Part shown: positions 1 to 11,583 of the stretch, in pieces
Position numbering within the stretch: position 1 is the first letter of the stretch
How the letters are laid out: each line of letters begins with the position of its first letter
Assembly: GCF_000350225.1 (NCBI RefSeq)
Contig: NW_005179263.1
Coordinates: forward strand, 21,866 to 85,865
Direction: 5' to 3'
Source: Chondrus crispus
Taxonomy: Eukaryota > Rhodophyta > Florideophyceae > Gigartinales > Gigartinaceae
Length of the DNA: 64,000 nt
Notes under the pieces: model-generated
What the model was told of the DNA's origin: nothing
The model's input: the letters and a program-made list of their open reading frames with translations, nothing else
Databases searched by the model: none
Made by a program: the position numbers and the translations under genes

Positions 1-198
1 AGGGTGGAGGAACGACGCGCACCACCACGGCCAGGGACCCGTTGACACGCTAGCTAACGATAGCAGGGCGGGTAGCTCCGACAGCTCGGGTAGTTCGAAA
101 AACCCGTAAAGACGGTTACGTTCGCGCGGTCGCGTGAGCCGTCTTGTCACACCAACCCAGACCCGTTACGATTCAACCCCGGCGGAGGAGGGGAATGT

Positions 199-1010
199 TT
201 GCCGATAATATTCCCCTCGACTCCGCACGAGCGCACCGAGACTTCCGTAAGTCAGGGTGCGGGAGGACAAACGCGCCGAGCCACCGAGAGCCCGGCACGC
301 CTAGAGGAAGAAGGCACCGTGGCCACCGTGAGCCACATGCCAAATAAGGAGCGCATCGAACGCGCAGGCGGCCCGACCCACGTGTGTCCGGGGCCGCCAG
401 AAGAAATCAAGTCGCGTACGGACGCGACTTGCCGCGAGGACGTCACCGATCGACGGACGCCCCGCGAACGAGGTAGAAGACCACGGAAGAGAAGCCGGAA
501 CCGACGCCGGCGGCCCAAGCGGAACGACCTGGCCGAGCCGTCGTCACCGAGGGTAGTCGACGGTGTCATCTGCTTGATGACATCGAAGATATACAACGTC
601 CTCGGCTCGATCGCAACCGAGGGGAACGCGTTCAAGCCTCATACCATTGCAGTCGATACCTGCTCGGGGTATAACTTGGTGAGGAAGGCCGACCTTCCTC
701 CCGATTGGACGCGCTACGTCGTACGCGACGCACGCCTGCCACGGTTGGCAGGCGCGAACAGTAACCCGCTCAAGCTGACTGCGGTCGTGCAGCTGGCCGT
801 CCGACTGCGGAACACGACGTTCCGCATTCCGTTCGTGGTCGCCGACCAGCTCGCGGTGCCTGTCCTCCTGGGCCGGCGTTTATCGATGCGCACGTTCGAA
901 GTATCGACATCGATGCGCAGAGGCTCGAGCTCCGACAAGGTGGCTCCGTCGCCATTTTCGATGGGAAGAGGGAGCCGTCTCCCCCAACCCGGCGCCACGG
1001 TCGCCAGTGA
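199..1010 (+). pseudogene. gypsy retropepsin-like protease region, broken
   Basis: The frame beginning near 199 carries an aspartic protease active site, VDTCSGYN, with the Asp codon at 655 (residue 153 of this frame). It is followed by the typical IPFVVADQLAVPVLLG strand-flap pattern ending near 875. DTCSG replaces the usual DTGSG or DSG; I recall the Cys variant from oomycete gypsy elements, so it may be normal for the family. Right after VLLG the reading frame shifts: the continuation (FIDAHV, then IDIDAQRLEL) is read in another frame from 879. That frame meets a TGA at 1008-1010. The first 150 residues are basic and low complexity, with no recognisable gag motif, and no ATG convincingly marks a start. 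Confidence 0.75.
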
Positions 1011-1742
1011 AGTCGGGCTGACGTACGCGAAGAAGCCCCACAGCCGATCCGTGTCGCCCGATGGGTCACGATCCCCGCGATGTCGCAAGCACGGATACGC
1101 GTCACTACCGCGGGGAGCGGCCTCGTTTTCTTGGAACCCAAGCCGTCACTCCAACGTCGTCACGGAGTGAGGCTCACGAACGGTGTAGCTGAGGTCTTAC
1201 CGAACCAGACCTTCGACGTGATCGTGGCGAATTTCTCGCACCAAGCGAGGCGGCTCCCGAAGCGCACCGTCGTCGGTTACGCGAAGCGAAATCCGCTGGC
1301 GATCCTGACGCCCGAGCGCCGAGTCGGGGCGGAGATCGCACACGCGCTGCATCTCACCGACTTGGACGTGCAAGCCGGGAGAGGGGGAGCTGGCCGACCA
1401 AGCTCCCCGGAAAATAAGGCCGCCGAGGGAAGTCACGTCGGCCCCGGCGATCAGCCGGCAGGGTGCCCATCATCGACGGAAGGCACCGCGCGAGTCACAA
1501 ATAAGGATCCCGAAAATTCGCCGGAGAATTGGGAAAAAGAAATGGACTTGTCATACATCGACGATGACAAGCTCCGCGCACAGGTACTCGACATGCTCCG
1601 TAAGCATTCGAGCCTGTGGAGCGGTGCGCTCGGTACGATACGAGCAACGGAGCACCGCATACCACTCGAGGCGGGGACGAAATCGATTCGTTCTATGCCC
1701 TACCGAAAGGGGCCCGCCATGCGTGAGATGGTCGCTAAATAA
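1011..1742 (+). pseudogene. gypsy protease-RT linker, ended by an in-frame TAA
   Basis: This is the same reading frame as the downstream pol frame. It begins after the TGA at 1008 and stops at TAA 1740-1742, nine bases before the ATG at 1752 in the same frame. The C-terminal part (EHRIPLEAGTKSIRS, then MPYRKGP) is the conserved lead-in to a gypsy reverse transcriptase. The TAA is thus a nonsense change inside one polyprotein rather than a natural end. Readthrough of a stop is used by some retroelements, but the frameshift at 878 and the stop at 1008 argue for decay. Confidence 0.75.
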
Positions 1743-1751
1743 GTCAACAAG

Positions 1752-4700
1752 ATGTTGAACGCCGGAGTTATCGAACCCGCCAGCACCGAGTGGGCTTCGC
1801 CGGTGGTGCTCGTCCCGAAGAAAGACGGCTCTCTTCGGTTTTGCGTTGACTACCGACGTCTCAACGCAAAGACGGCAGCGAATTTGTATCCGCTGCCCCG
1901 GATGGACGACTGCATCGATTCGTTAGGGGATGCAGCCGTCTTCACTACGCTCGACTGCAATTCAGGCTACTGGCAAATCCCGGTCGCGCCGGAGGACCGG
2001 GATAAGACCACATTCACCACGCATATGGGTACGTTCCGCCATTTGCGTATGCCGTTCGGACTGAAAGGGGCGCCGGCCACTTTCCAACGTGCATTGGACA
2101 TCATCTTGTCCGGCGTAAGATGGCAGATATGTCTCGTATACCTCGACGACGTCATAGTATTTTCCCGAACGCACGAGGAGCACGCCGAACACCTCGACAT
2201 TGTCTTGAGCTTGTTGAGGACCGCCGATATATCCCTCAAGCTCAAGAAGTGCAGCTTCTTTCGTCCGAAGGTGCATTACCTGGGGCATGTGATATCCCCA
2301 GGTAAGCTCAGCGTGGCCGAAACGGCGGCCGACGCCTTCAAGACGTTCACGTTCCCGAGGACGCTTACGCAGGTGCGCTCGTTCCTCGGGGCGTGCAACG
2401 TCTACCGCCGTTTCGTCAAGGGGTTTGCCAAGATAGCTCGACCGCTAACTGATATGACTCGCAAGGACGCCGACCCCGACTTCGATAATCCGATGGAGGC
2501 CCAGCTTCAAGCATTCGAGAACCTCAAGGCAAGGATGATCGCTCCACCGATACTTGCGCTTCCGCGGTACGGTCGGCCGTACATGATCGATACCGATGCA
2601 AGTGCGTACCAACTCGGGTGTACGCTGCTGCAAGAACACGACGAAGCCAACGACTGGCGTCCCGTCGGATATTGGTCGGATTCGTTAAACGACAGCGAAC
2701 GCAACTACAGCGCTACGGAACGCGAGTGCTTCACTGTAGTGTGGGCCGTCCGCACACTACGCCCGTACGTCGAGGGCACGAAGTTCACCGTCCGAACGGA
2801 TCACGACGCGCTGAGGTGGCTCATGTTTCTGACCGAGAGCTCCGGAAGACTCACCCGGTGGCGGCTACGTCTGGCTGAATACGATTTCACCATTCAGTAC
2901 CGCCCCGGGCGCGTGCACCAGGTCCCCGACGCCCTGTCACGCCTCGTATCACCGAGGGTCGCCGACGACCCTCGCCCGGCTGTCGAGGTGGACGACGACA
3001 TCCCCACCTACGACACGTGCACGACCGTTCGTGATGTCTCCGATGAGCTCGCGGACCACGTATGCACCGCGAGCTGCGACCACGAGGCCGACCACGTCTT
3101 CGTGACCACAAGGAACCGAACGAAATCCCGAAGGAATTTGCGCGCCCGAGCGCGCGACGAGCCGAGGGGCGACGACGAAGCCCCTGCTCTAGAAGAACCC
3201 CACGCTTTCTGGGCAGAGAACGAGGAGTTCGACGCCGTGGACCTCGATCTCGCCCAAGACTTCGAAGCCGATACGTCCGGTTCCCAGGTCGCCCCTCCGC
3301 AGGACGACCTGCCGGCCCCTCTTACGATAGAGGAGATCGCCGAAGAACAACGCGTGGATGACTTCTGCCAAACGGTATTGGCACGACAGTCAGAGTCCCG
3401 GGACTCCGCGTTCTTCGAGGACCACCAAGGGGTGCTCAAACGGAGGCACCCCTTCGACCCTGATATCGTACAGGTGGTGGTCTCTGGGACTCCACGCGCC
3501 CGGTTGCTGCGGCTCTGCCATAACCCGGCCATCGCCGGGCATCCGGGGCAAAACCGCATGTACTTCGCGCTCCGTCGCGAGTACTACTGGCCACACTTGG
3601 CCGCGGACGTCGCGTCGACCGTACGAGGTTGTCGAACCTGTGCGATGAACCACGTCAAGATTCGGAAACACCTAAACCGATTAAGGTTGTTTCCGGCGAC
3701 GCGGCCGTTGGAGAGCCTCGCGATCGATATACTGGGGCCGCTCCCAAAGACTAAGGCAGAGAAACGATTCCTCCTGGTAATCACCGACTGGTTTACGAAG
3801 TTAACGCAGGTCGTCGCGCTGCGCACAGTAACCGCCTACACCGTCGCAGTGGCGTTTTGCGAAGCGTGGGTCTTTAAGTACGGCGTCCCACGCTCGCTAC
3901 TGTCGGATAACGGACCGCAGTTCAACGCAAAGTTCTTCCAAAGCACATGCCGAGTGCTTGGAATTACGAACCTTTATACGTCAGCGTACCACCCTCAGAC
4001 GAACGGCCAGGTGGGACGCTATAACCGAACGATTGCGTCGATGCTCCGCAATTACGTGAACGAGCATCAAGACGACTGGGACGTGTACGTGGGACCGTTA
4101 ACGTACGCATATAACTCCCACGTACACCGAACCACACGAACGACCCCGTTTGAGCTCGTGCTCAGCCGGCCCCCGCCGGAGTTTTCTCTTCGAAGAACCG
4201 GCTGGGACGCGCCCCCTGCCGATAGGGGAACGGATCGTGCGGAGTTCCTGAAGACCCTGGACGCGACCATCCAGAAGGCCTACGGGAGCTTGCGACGCAC
4301 GCAAGCTCGTTACAAACGCGACTTCGATAAGCGCGTGCGAACGATCAACACACGTCTCGAGCCAGGTAACTTCGTCTACCTGAACCCAACCGACGGGGGT
4401 AAGACGTCGAACAAGCTCGCCTCACCCGCCGTGGGGCCGTATTGCGTCCTCGCCAACGATCGTCGGACTATCACAATCGATCGTGATGGCGTCACCGAGC
4501 GCGTCTCCGCGGACCGCTGCGTGTACGCACCCCCGCCGATGGACGTGCCACGGGTGAGCACGACGACCCCGCGTGACCTTGCCGACAAGGTCAGGGAGGG
4601 AACACAATACGCCGTTGAGAAGTTACTCAAGCATCGAGAGATGGAACACGGAACAACGGAGTTCCTCATCAAGTGGGCGGACTACGACCAACCTACTTGG

Positions 4701-4811
4701 ACAGCGCGCACCCACATTCCCGAAGAATTGGTGTCTCGATATGCGCTGCGTCTTCGAAGACGCACGGGGAGGGACCTCAACTCCGAAGTGAACGCGGACG
4801 TTCACTCTTAA
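1752..4811 (+). pseudogene. gypsy pol: RT, RNase H, integrase, chromodomain
   Basis: A 1019-residue open frame. Reverse transcriptase covers about residues 1-180, with FCVDYRRLN and YLDD at 130-133. RNase H follows with YMIDTDAS, SATERECF, VRTDHDAL and VPDALSRL. An acidic linker precedes the integrase zinc domain (His 590, then GCRTC). The integrase core has Asp 659 and Asp 719, but the third catalytic position, 36 residues later, is Gly 755 (codon 4014-4016) where the family has Glu in QVERYNR. The second copy in this window keeps Glu there. A chromodomain spans about 953-1003 (YAVEKLLKHR, then FLIKWADYD), a module that in chromoviruses directs integration to modified chromatin. RT and RNase H motifs look intact, but this integrase should not join DNA. 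Confidence 0.88.
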
Positions 4812-4818
4812 GGAGAGG
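4790..4818 (+). repeat. Short direct repeat at gypsy pol end, left copy
   Basis: The last codons of pol and the following purine run (AACGCGGACGTTCACTCTTA, then AGGAGAGGGCC) recur with few changes at 11584-11612. Together they bracket about 6.8 kb of sequence. A third version follows the second gypsy copy near 15380-15410. Confidence 0.6.
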
Positions 4819-4830
4819 GCCCCTCAACCG

Positions 4831-6726
4831 CTCCGTCGACTGGATAAATTAACCCCCCCTTCGCGGTCGGAAAGGGCGGGGGTCTACGCAAGAACACAAC
4901 GAGGGACCGACCCCTAAGGAGAAGGACCAGGCGCGCAGCGACCGCATGCACTTGTTAAGTGGATGCGCATGGGAAGTGACAAGTGCACACGGGATCCGAG
5001 ATCCGATGTGCAAGCGAAAAGGAACTGTCTGCTCGTGCCTCAGAAGCCGGTATCGCCACCAAACCGCCACCGTCCCCCTAGAATATCGAAAAATTAACGG
5101 TGGGAAACGACACCGGACGGCGGACAGCACGTGCGTTACGTGCGCGTCCAGCACACGTGGGCCAAAAGCAATCGAAAATCGCCCGACACTCGCCCCCATA
5201 CCGAAGTGGGGAATTAGCCGAGCGTTATGCCCGCATCATCCCGTCACAGCTCGCTCTCACGAACCCGCCACCAACGTTGGCAACGACGCCGTCGTAGAAA
5301 CAGAGGGCAATCTTCCACGTCAATGCCCCCACGAGAACTCCACACAACGAAAGTTCCAGTGCACCCCATACAGTGGCCGCGCTGTTGACTCCCCGTACAG
5401 CTCCACAACCGCTGCCAAAGCGAACTCCGACGGAAGAACACTTGCCACGCTGACAAGTTCAATCTGGAATGATATGCCCTCACGCCAACAGCGAGGGACG
5501 CCCCAAAGAAAACGAACCGCTGAGCACTGGCGCTCTCGCCCCGTTAGCGAGGCACGCGAGTGAGTAATGCAATCGTCTCTGGAGTCGGTTACGGTCGCGG
5601 CGGTCGATACAAACCTGGGAGGGGGCTACTCGTTCAATACGGGCCTCGACCTCACCCCTCCCTCGGGGAGTACGAAGGAGAAAGCAGCCGGAGGAACGTA
5701 CGAGAGGTTACGGGTCCTTGGTCGACGACATCTCCCCTCCGCTCGACATGGCGGCACAACCAGACAGAACGCGCGCTGGCAGGGAATAAGAAAGGACAGG
5801 GACATATGATTACTACGGGACTAACGCACCGTGCGCGCCGCGGACTACAGACGCGGTAGGAGACTGACGGAAGTTGTCCGGCAGCACAGCGGAGTTTTCC
5901 GGACACGCGGGAAAGGTCGTACCGTTGACCTCACAGAGTCGCCGTAGTCCCGCGGAGTACCCAGCGTCCCAGGGAAAAGGTCTCATGCGGAAGAACGGGC
6001 CGGCCTATCCGCGACCACAGTACGTCAGTAGGGCGACGCCCCTGCGGGGAGTACCGGGCTCCTCGCAATACAGGATTCTCGCCGGCGAGGTTCATGTACA
6101 CAACGAGAGGGTAGCCACCGGAGATGAGGACCCGACCGCTCGCCTCGCTCCCAGGCAGACACGGCGGACATAGCAGAAATACGGAAGGACCCCTGCGGCC
6201 ATGCGCACGAACCCCTCATCCCATAGGAGCTCGTCAAATTGTACCCCTCCGGACGAGCTCCCTCAGTATGGTGAGACGTCTCGGCGAATGGGAGCTCGTC
6301 AAAATCGCCCCTGCGCTGGACCCCTCTCTCCGTCTCTCTTTGCCCGCTCGGGAGCACCGACCGACGCGAACTAGCCGAGGCAATCGCCTCCCCGAAACGG
6401 AAAGTCGCCAGTGTGCGAGACGGAGCGCGGAAGCCCCGTACCTGTGTTGGAAGAGCGGGCAAGGACGGCGATGAATTGCAGCCCCTCGTCGGGTCCTTGG
6501 GGAGGCTGTCGGCGTAACTACCACGGTAGTCCGCCCAAACCGACCCTTCGGTTGTGGGACACTCACACCCCAACGCAGGGGCAGAGACGAGAGAGTAGCG
6601 ACGACTCCGAAGGGTGGAAAGCTCGGACGACGGGAATGAAAAGGAAACTAAATCGGTAGGGGAGACGAACGGGTCCGTTTATCGGGCTAAGGAGAGGACA
6701 GAACCGCGGCTACTACGAAGAGAGGG
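4831..6726. other. GC-rich stretch without recognisable gene
   Basis: Many overlapping frames are open on both strands, as expected in GC-rich DNA. None shows a domain, consistent codon pattern or homology I recognise. It lies between the gypsy pol end and the minus-strand frames that start upstream of it. Confidence 0.5.
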
Positions 6727-7209
6727 TCAATGGCTGGCTTCTCCTCCAGGCCCCGCCGTTTCGTACCCGAAGGACGATCGGGGATAGAAGTCGGAATGGC
6801 CCGGCACGGCGGCGCTCACATCTGCGAGAGCGGGCATTGCGACCGACGAGCCGTGAGGACTACCGCCAACCATCTCGCCACTTGCCGCGAGGCCGCCGAC
6901 GGATTGGGGCACGGACCCCAAGTGGGCATAGGGATCACGCAGTAATGGGCGACGGCTGGGAGGCGTTGCCTCCTGCGGCGTCGAACGTGTAATACCGGAC
7001 GCAGCCCGCCACGCGCGGAGCTCGTTACGCTCAGCGCGATAGCGATCGCGGTCGGCGCTGATTTGTGCGATGGTCTGAGAACTACGGGTAGAATCGGCGC
7101 GAAGAGCCTCCATGTCCCTCTGAACCCGGTGGTAGTGTGACGCGTACGCTTCGCGTTCATCTTCGAGGCGGCGAGCCTCGTCGCTACGCGCAAAGTACCA
7201 GCGCGCCAT
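6727..7209 (-). CDS. Unknown coiled-coil protein, minus strand
   Basis: A 160-residue frame starts with ATG at 7209, 49 bases after the stop of the larger minus-strand frame upstream of it. Residues 1-75 are rich in Arg, Glu, Asp and Ala with heptad-like spacing (SDEARRLEDEREAY, then RDRYRAERNELRAW), which suggests a coiled coil. The remainder is Pro, Ser and Gly rich and probably disordered. I do not recognise the family. Its place behind two other minus-strand frames suggests one transcription unit or one decayed polyprotein, possibly gag-like or an antisense gene of a gypsy element. Confidence 0.45.
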   Translation of the reverse strand: MARWYFARSDEARRLEDEREAYASHYHRVQRDMEALRADSTRSSQTIAQISADRDRYRAERNELRAWRAASGITRSTPQEATPPSRRPLLRDPYAHLGSVPQSVGGLAASGEMVGGSPHGSSVAMPALADVSAAVPGHSDFYPRSSFGYETAGPGGEASH

Positions 7210-7257
7210 CGTACTGAGTAACGCGCTGACGGACCAAGTACGATCTCGAGAAGGCCC

Positions 7258-8586
7258 CTAGGCGCGCAAGACGTCGGGAACCGCCCCGAGCTCGTCCGGG
7301 GTCATAATATGGTCAACGATCGAGCCCGACGAGGGACCGCCCTCCACCGGACGGAGTGGCGGGACGGGCAACGTTTCAGCCGGGGCACGACTACTCCGAG
7401 AAGGAACGTCGGCGGCGCGCGCAGTGGCGTCACGGAACGGGTTCGAACCCACGGAAAACTGTACCGGGTACTCGGCGTCCAGATCCCGATGACGTTTGCG
7501 ACGTGCCGACCGGGCGGCGGAACCCACGCCACTACGGAGCCCCGCCGAACCGTGCGAAGAGGCCCCCACGACGGACCGCGCCAAGAACGCGTCTGCGCGG
7601 AAGTCGTACAACAAATAGACGCTCCGTTCTCCAGTGGAAAAATCGGTCCACGGACGATGGGTATGATCCCCCACCTCTCCGGCGCAGCGGAGGAGGTCCA
7701 CGACGGCGGAATAAGTCCACACGACGTGCGTGGACTCCCTGTCGGAAGGGTTTAGGGACACCCGGGGGAGCCCAGATGTTACCCTCTGCAGGAAGTCTAA
7801 TGTTGAAGGAGGTTGGAGGGACACCCGGCCGTTCACTCCCAACTCGGTGCTCACGGCGTTACACACCGCCCACGCCCACTCGCGTTCGCAGTTTGACACA
7901 AGACACGCGTACGCCGGGTGTCCCCTCTCCGAGAAGGCGAACGCAAAATATTTAAGAACGTACGGTAAAAGCGGGTGGACTCCCAAGGAAGGAAAGGAGT
8001 CCCGTACCACCGCCGGGAGAGAAGGGAAATCCGCAGGCGACAGTCCGTGTTCGAAACACGCCGAACGGAACACGCGCCCATCCTTCTCGTCGGCGCGACG
8101 GTACGCCGACCAGTCTAGATGGGCAACGGCGATGGAATGGATGCGCATCAAGGCGCAAGCCGATTTCTGAAGCGCCACCAACGGCTTCGAGAAGGCATAC
8201 GGTCGGGGGCAAACGTAGAGCCCCGCGACCTCGGCAAGAACGAACTCCGACGAACCCCGTCCGCCGGGTTGGAGAATCGCCGAAGCCATACGATCAACGT
8301 AGTCAACCTGGGCGATGTTGTAGACGAAGGTGCGTTCGCACCGAATCTCGTCGGGAACTTGGTAGCCGGCCCCGGCTCCCTCCGCCATGAGACGGGCGAG
8401 AGCAGCGGAGGCCTGCTCGACATGTCCTGCCTCGCTGATCTTGCGGACGCGTGCAAGATCCGGACGCAACTCCGTCCGGAGGAGGATTTCGGAAACGGTG
8501 ACGTGTCTACGGGCATGACGAGCCCACGAGAACCGCAGCCCGCTCAGGGAAGAGGCGCGGACTGGTCGGGGGCAGCGCCGAACAAC
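7258..8586 (-). CDS. Unknown protein, about 440 residues, possibly gag-like
   Basis: The frame is open from a stop at 8587-8589 down to TAG at 7258. No ATG lies at its upstream end, so the start is unknown; a TTG at 8469 or a junction with the frame upstream are possibilities. The middle part has ordinary globular composition with conserved-looking Trp, Tyr and Cys (HLDWSAYRRADEKDGRVF, then PLLPYVLKYFAFAF and CEREWAWAVCNAVS). The last 120 residues are Ser, Arg and Pro rich. I do not recognise a domain. It is the best candidate for a real protein between 5 and 11 kb because it is long, non-repetitive and followed by another minus-strand frame. Confidence 0.5.
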   Translation of the reverse strand, partial: VVRRCPRPVRASSLSGLRFSWARHARRHVTVSEILLRTELRPDLARVRKISEAGHVEQASAALARLMAEGAGAGYQVPDEIRCERTFVYNIAQVDYVDRMASAILQPGGRGSSEFVLAEVAGLYVCPRPYAFSKPLVALQKSACALMRIHSIAVAHLDWSAYRRADEKDGRVFRSACFEHGLSPADFPSLPAVVRDSFPSLGVHPLLPYVLKYFAFAFSERGHPAYACLVSNCEREWAWAVCNAVSTELGVNGRVSLQPPSTLDFLQRVTSGLPRVSLNPSDRESTHVVWTYSAVVDLLRCAGEVGDHTHRPWTDFSTGERSVYLLYDFRADAFLARSVVGASSHGSAGLRSGVGSAARSARRKRHRDLDAEYPVQFSVGSNPFRDATARAADVPSRSSRAPAETLPVPPLRPVEGGPSSGSIVDHIMTPDELGAVPDVLRA

Positions 8587-9125
8587 TTAGTCGTACTGTG
8601 CGGCACGCCGGGACGGGTCTCACCCGCGCGGGGGACGGGGCACAGCGGCGAACCCAGCAACCGGGACGGAACCACGTCGTAACCCCCGTGAATTTCGTGT
8701 GCCCCGGACAGAAGGGAGGCACGGGCGGCGACGATCGGTGAACTTGCTGACCCAGCGGCGGCGTTGCTTGGGGACCCGGAGAGCCGTTCGGTGACGGGGG
8801 GCCCCACTTCCGCCGAGATCGTTGAGAGACGAGAGGGACGGGTCTTCTGGAAAGCCCTCGGCGGCGAAGACGGGATGGTCACTTCGGGCGAGCGCCCCGC
8901 GGAGGCAGGGGGTGTCGAAGAAGGACCCTCTCCCGGCCCCGATGAGGCGGGAGGAGACACGCCGGCCCGCGACGGAGGGTGAGGTGTGACCATGATGTTT
9001 TTCGGAGGAATATACCCTTTATTAGTGAGAGAAGCCGCGGAAAAGGACGCGAGAGGAGAAGACAGGACGGCGATGATGGAACCACGAAAGCAGGGGCGCG
9101 AGCAACGGCTGTCCACTGGGGTCAT
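8544..9125 (-). CDS. Unknown Pro/Ser-rich protein, minus strand
   Basis: A 193-residue frame begins with ATG at 9125 and overlaps the upstream end of the next minus-strand frame by about 43 bases in a different register. Its sequence is dominated by Pro, Ser, Ala and Gly and is probably disordered. The overlap could mean a frameshift has split one longer protein, or that a programmed shift joins the two. No domain is recognised, and GC-rich DNA can give such frames by chance. Confidence 0.35.
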   Translation of the reverse strand: MTPVDSRCSRPCFRGSIIAVLSSPLASFSAASLTNKGYIPPKNIMVTPHPPSRAGVSPPASSGPGEGPSSTPPASAGRSPEVTIPSSPPRAFQKTRPSRLSTISAEVGPPVTERLSGSPSNAAAGSASSPIVAARASLLSGAHEIHGGYDVVPSRLLGSPLCPVPRAGETRPGVPHSTTKLFGAAPDQSAPLP

Positions 9126-10751
9126 ACGGCGGAAAGACCCCGGTCGGCTCCATTATTCACCGCTGTCCGGTCTAAAAATAGAACGAATTACGGAGGGTAA
9201 CCACGGCGGCAGGAGCTCCACGGGACGGTCCTCGGGTCAGACAGCGGTGCACCGGCCGCACCCACCCCTGGTTGCAGACACCTCGCCGTTGGTGAGGTCA
9301 CCGTCGAGACGCCCCACCAGAACCGCGACTCCGTCGGCGAGGTCATGTCGGTGAGCTGATGTGTATCTACTACAGGCGGCGACCTCTTTACGCCGTAGGA
9401 GAAGTCAGACGACGTGGCGACGCGCGAGGAACCCGTACGTACTCCCGAACGAAGGAGCCTCGGTCCTTACCGTCAGCAAGGAACTACCCCCGAGCTGCCA
9501 GAGCGCGGATGGCTGGCTTCTTCTCCCCCTCCCCGTGCGCGGGGAAGAACGAAGTTTTCCAACGACACCGCAGACGGCACCTCCCCTCTACAACACGAGC
9601 TAATTAGGATCATGAACGACCCGCCGGCGGCGAGTCGAAGGTGGAGACCCTGGAACCTCGGAGTAGCGGTTCACCACGGCCGCCCGTGTGCGCGCACGGG
9701 CGACGGGAACGGCCAACACTGTACGACGACGAAGTGGCAAGAGCGGGTCTCTACGCACCGGCCCCCTGCGCACGAGGACAAAGGCAGGCGTATTCGCAGG
9801 GTTTTACCCCTATCGCCAGGGGGGGTGCCGTCTCATGTGACAATTTACGGCCCCAAGAAGGAGGGCGGATAACGCCGAAGGAATCGCGGTGGAGCGGGAG
9901 AACGGCGCAACGAGCCGACCCGGGGCCCGATCTGCGCAAGGCGGGTCAGAAGGGACGCAGAGTTATGAAGGAAGCAGTGGAGATCGGAAGACGCCCCACT
10001 GCGGGGGGCGTCTTAAAAGTAGACGCGCGAACGTGCTCGCGCAGAGGGGAACGAGTCATGAAACATTGGCCTGAAACATTGGCCAGACGGACGCTGTAGC
10101 CCGTGAATGGCGGGCCACGCGCAAAAGTGGCTGAACGGATGAGATCTATCGGACGGTTCCGGCCGTAACCCAACACGAGCCATTCTCTTGGTGGATCTCG
10201 TTTTACGGTCTCGATACCGTCTTGCTCGATGGCATCAAGGAAAGAACCCCCCCCCCCCGGAGGCGCGATTGGGGTATCAAAGCCATCGACGCAGACCGGA
10301 AAAAGGTACCTATATACGAGCACGCTCGTGGCGCCGGTGTAGGGGACATCACTCCCCCGTCAGGGGGTTCAGAACGCGACGAATTACGACCACGAGAAGA
10401 CCTGCAGCGCCCTCCCTCGCTACAGGCCGGCACGGTCCTCGCACTGAACGTCCGCAGACCGTTGGCCGTCCCTCCAAGTGCGGGCATACTGCAGTCCCGA
10501 ACATGCAGAAGGTGCAGTGAGGGCTTCGCCCCCGAACGGCTCGCGGAATGGCGGTCGGAAGAGCTCCCCAGCTGCGATAAGAAAGAGGGGTAATGTGGGG
10601 GAGCACGAAGGGGGAAGAACACGGAGAGGAGAGCACCTGGGGAAGACGCACGAGGGGTCCCGCTTCCCTCGCCGACGACCGCGCTCATCAGCTCGCCGTC
10701 ACACTCTCGCATCACTACGGTAACGGTTTCTGAGAAGCGGAGTCACGGGCC
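9126..10751. other. GC-rich stretch without recognisable gene
   Basis: I see only short overlapping frames of biased composition and a run of twelve C residues near 10246. No RNA gene, repeat array or domain is visible. Confidence 0.45.
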
Positions 10752-10821
10752 TTGCTGTTGATTTTTTGACAAATAATTATTTTCGCGGGAAACATTTTTG
10801 GGCGTTATTTTGGGCAATTTG
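10752..10821 (+). repeat. AT-rich dispersed repeat with E2F-like site, copy 1
   Basis: An AT-rich island of about 70 bp in GC-rich surroundings. It shares GATTTTTTG, then TCGCGGGAAA, then ATTTTGGGC in the same order with 16337-16402. TTTTCGCGGGAAA is a near-palindrome matching the E2F consensus. It may be a terminal sequence of a DNA transposon or a promoter fragment. Confidence 0.55.
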
Positions 10822-11583
10822 ATGAAGGATGAGCGCCGCCGCGTCGTAGACGCTGCTCGCAAAGAGACGGACGGACACGGCTGGACTGGAAAGGAACGGG
10901 AGCAACTGTACGCAAATTATTTCAGGGGACTCGTGTGCAGCGCCACTGCGCGCAGTGGCCGAGGGCTCCCGGGACGACGAGCGTTGCACAGCGTCTTCAC
11001 GGAGGAGCAACGCCGGGGAGAGAGCTGGTCTCAGGCCGGGCGTAGTGTCCACTGCCGCGGTCCGAGAATCGTGGACCTCGCTCCGTACGCGAGCGGCGGG
11101 GCAGTACCACCGAAGGACGTGGGATGATGATCAGGTATACAAGGACGATGCCGCGGCGAACGTTGACAAGGATGTTCGCGACGCCGAAGCCGCAGCGCGG
11201 GCAAGAGAGCGGGCCCCGGAACGGATGCGCCTATCAGGGACAGAAGTGGAACCCGTACGGCCGTCATCGTTGGCAAGGACGGCACTTGAGACACAGCGAC
11301 CGGACCCGCAAGTGGGTGACTACCGAAGAAGGAGCGACGTCACGCCCCCCCGGCGAGGGGCGACCGACTCTCTACTCCCTCGAAAGGGGGACGTCATGTG
11401 TCTCCTCCGCGTACGGATCAGAGGATGCCTCGGAGCGCCTCACACATTGACGGAAGCTCTCGTCGCCGCACGGCGTTCCGCACCGGTCGAGGGTGGTCGG
11501 AGCGTCAGTGGCGTGGGACGAAAGGGACTAGGCGAACCAGGAAGATGAAGAAGAAGAACCCCCCCTGTTTCGCGCATACATGA
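10822..11583. other. GC-rich stretch without recognisable gene
   Basis: Only biased overlapping frames are present, with no domain or repeat recognised, up to the short gypsy pol-end repeat at 11584. Confidence 0.4.

Larger units (their letters stand above)
1..4830 (+). mobile_element. Ty3/gypsy chromodomain element, copy 1 (5' end outside window)
   Basis: Domain order is protease, reverse transcriptase, RNase H, integrase, chromodomain, which is the Ty3/gypsy order. No gag domain or LTR is recognised at the 5' edge, so the element starts before the window or is truncated. The pol region is followed by a purine-rich stretch near 4811 and the motif CCCTCAACCGCTCC, also present after the second copy at 15411. 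The coding region is GC-rich, unlike the AT-richer copia elements after 17 kb. At least one frameshift (near 878) and two in-frame stops (1008 and 1740) make this copy defective. Confidence 0.9.

Noticed and set aside
5000-6700. Several frames of 100-200 residues on both strands
   Set aside because: GC-rich DNA leaves many frames open by chance; compositions are biased, frames overlap each other and no domain is seen.
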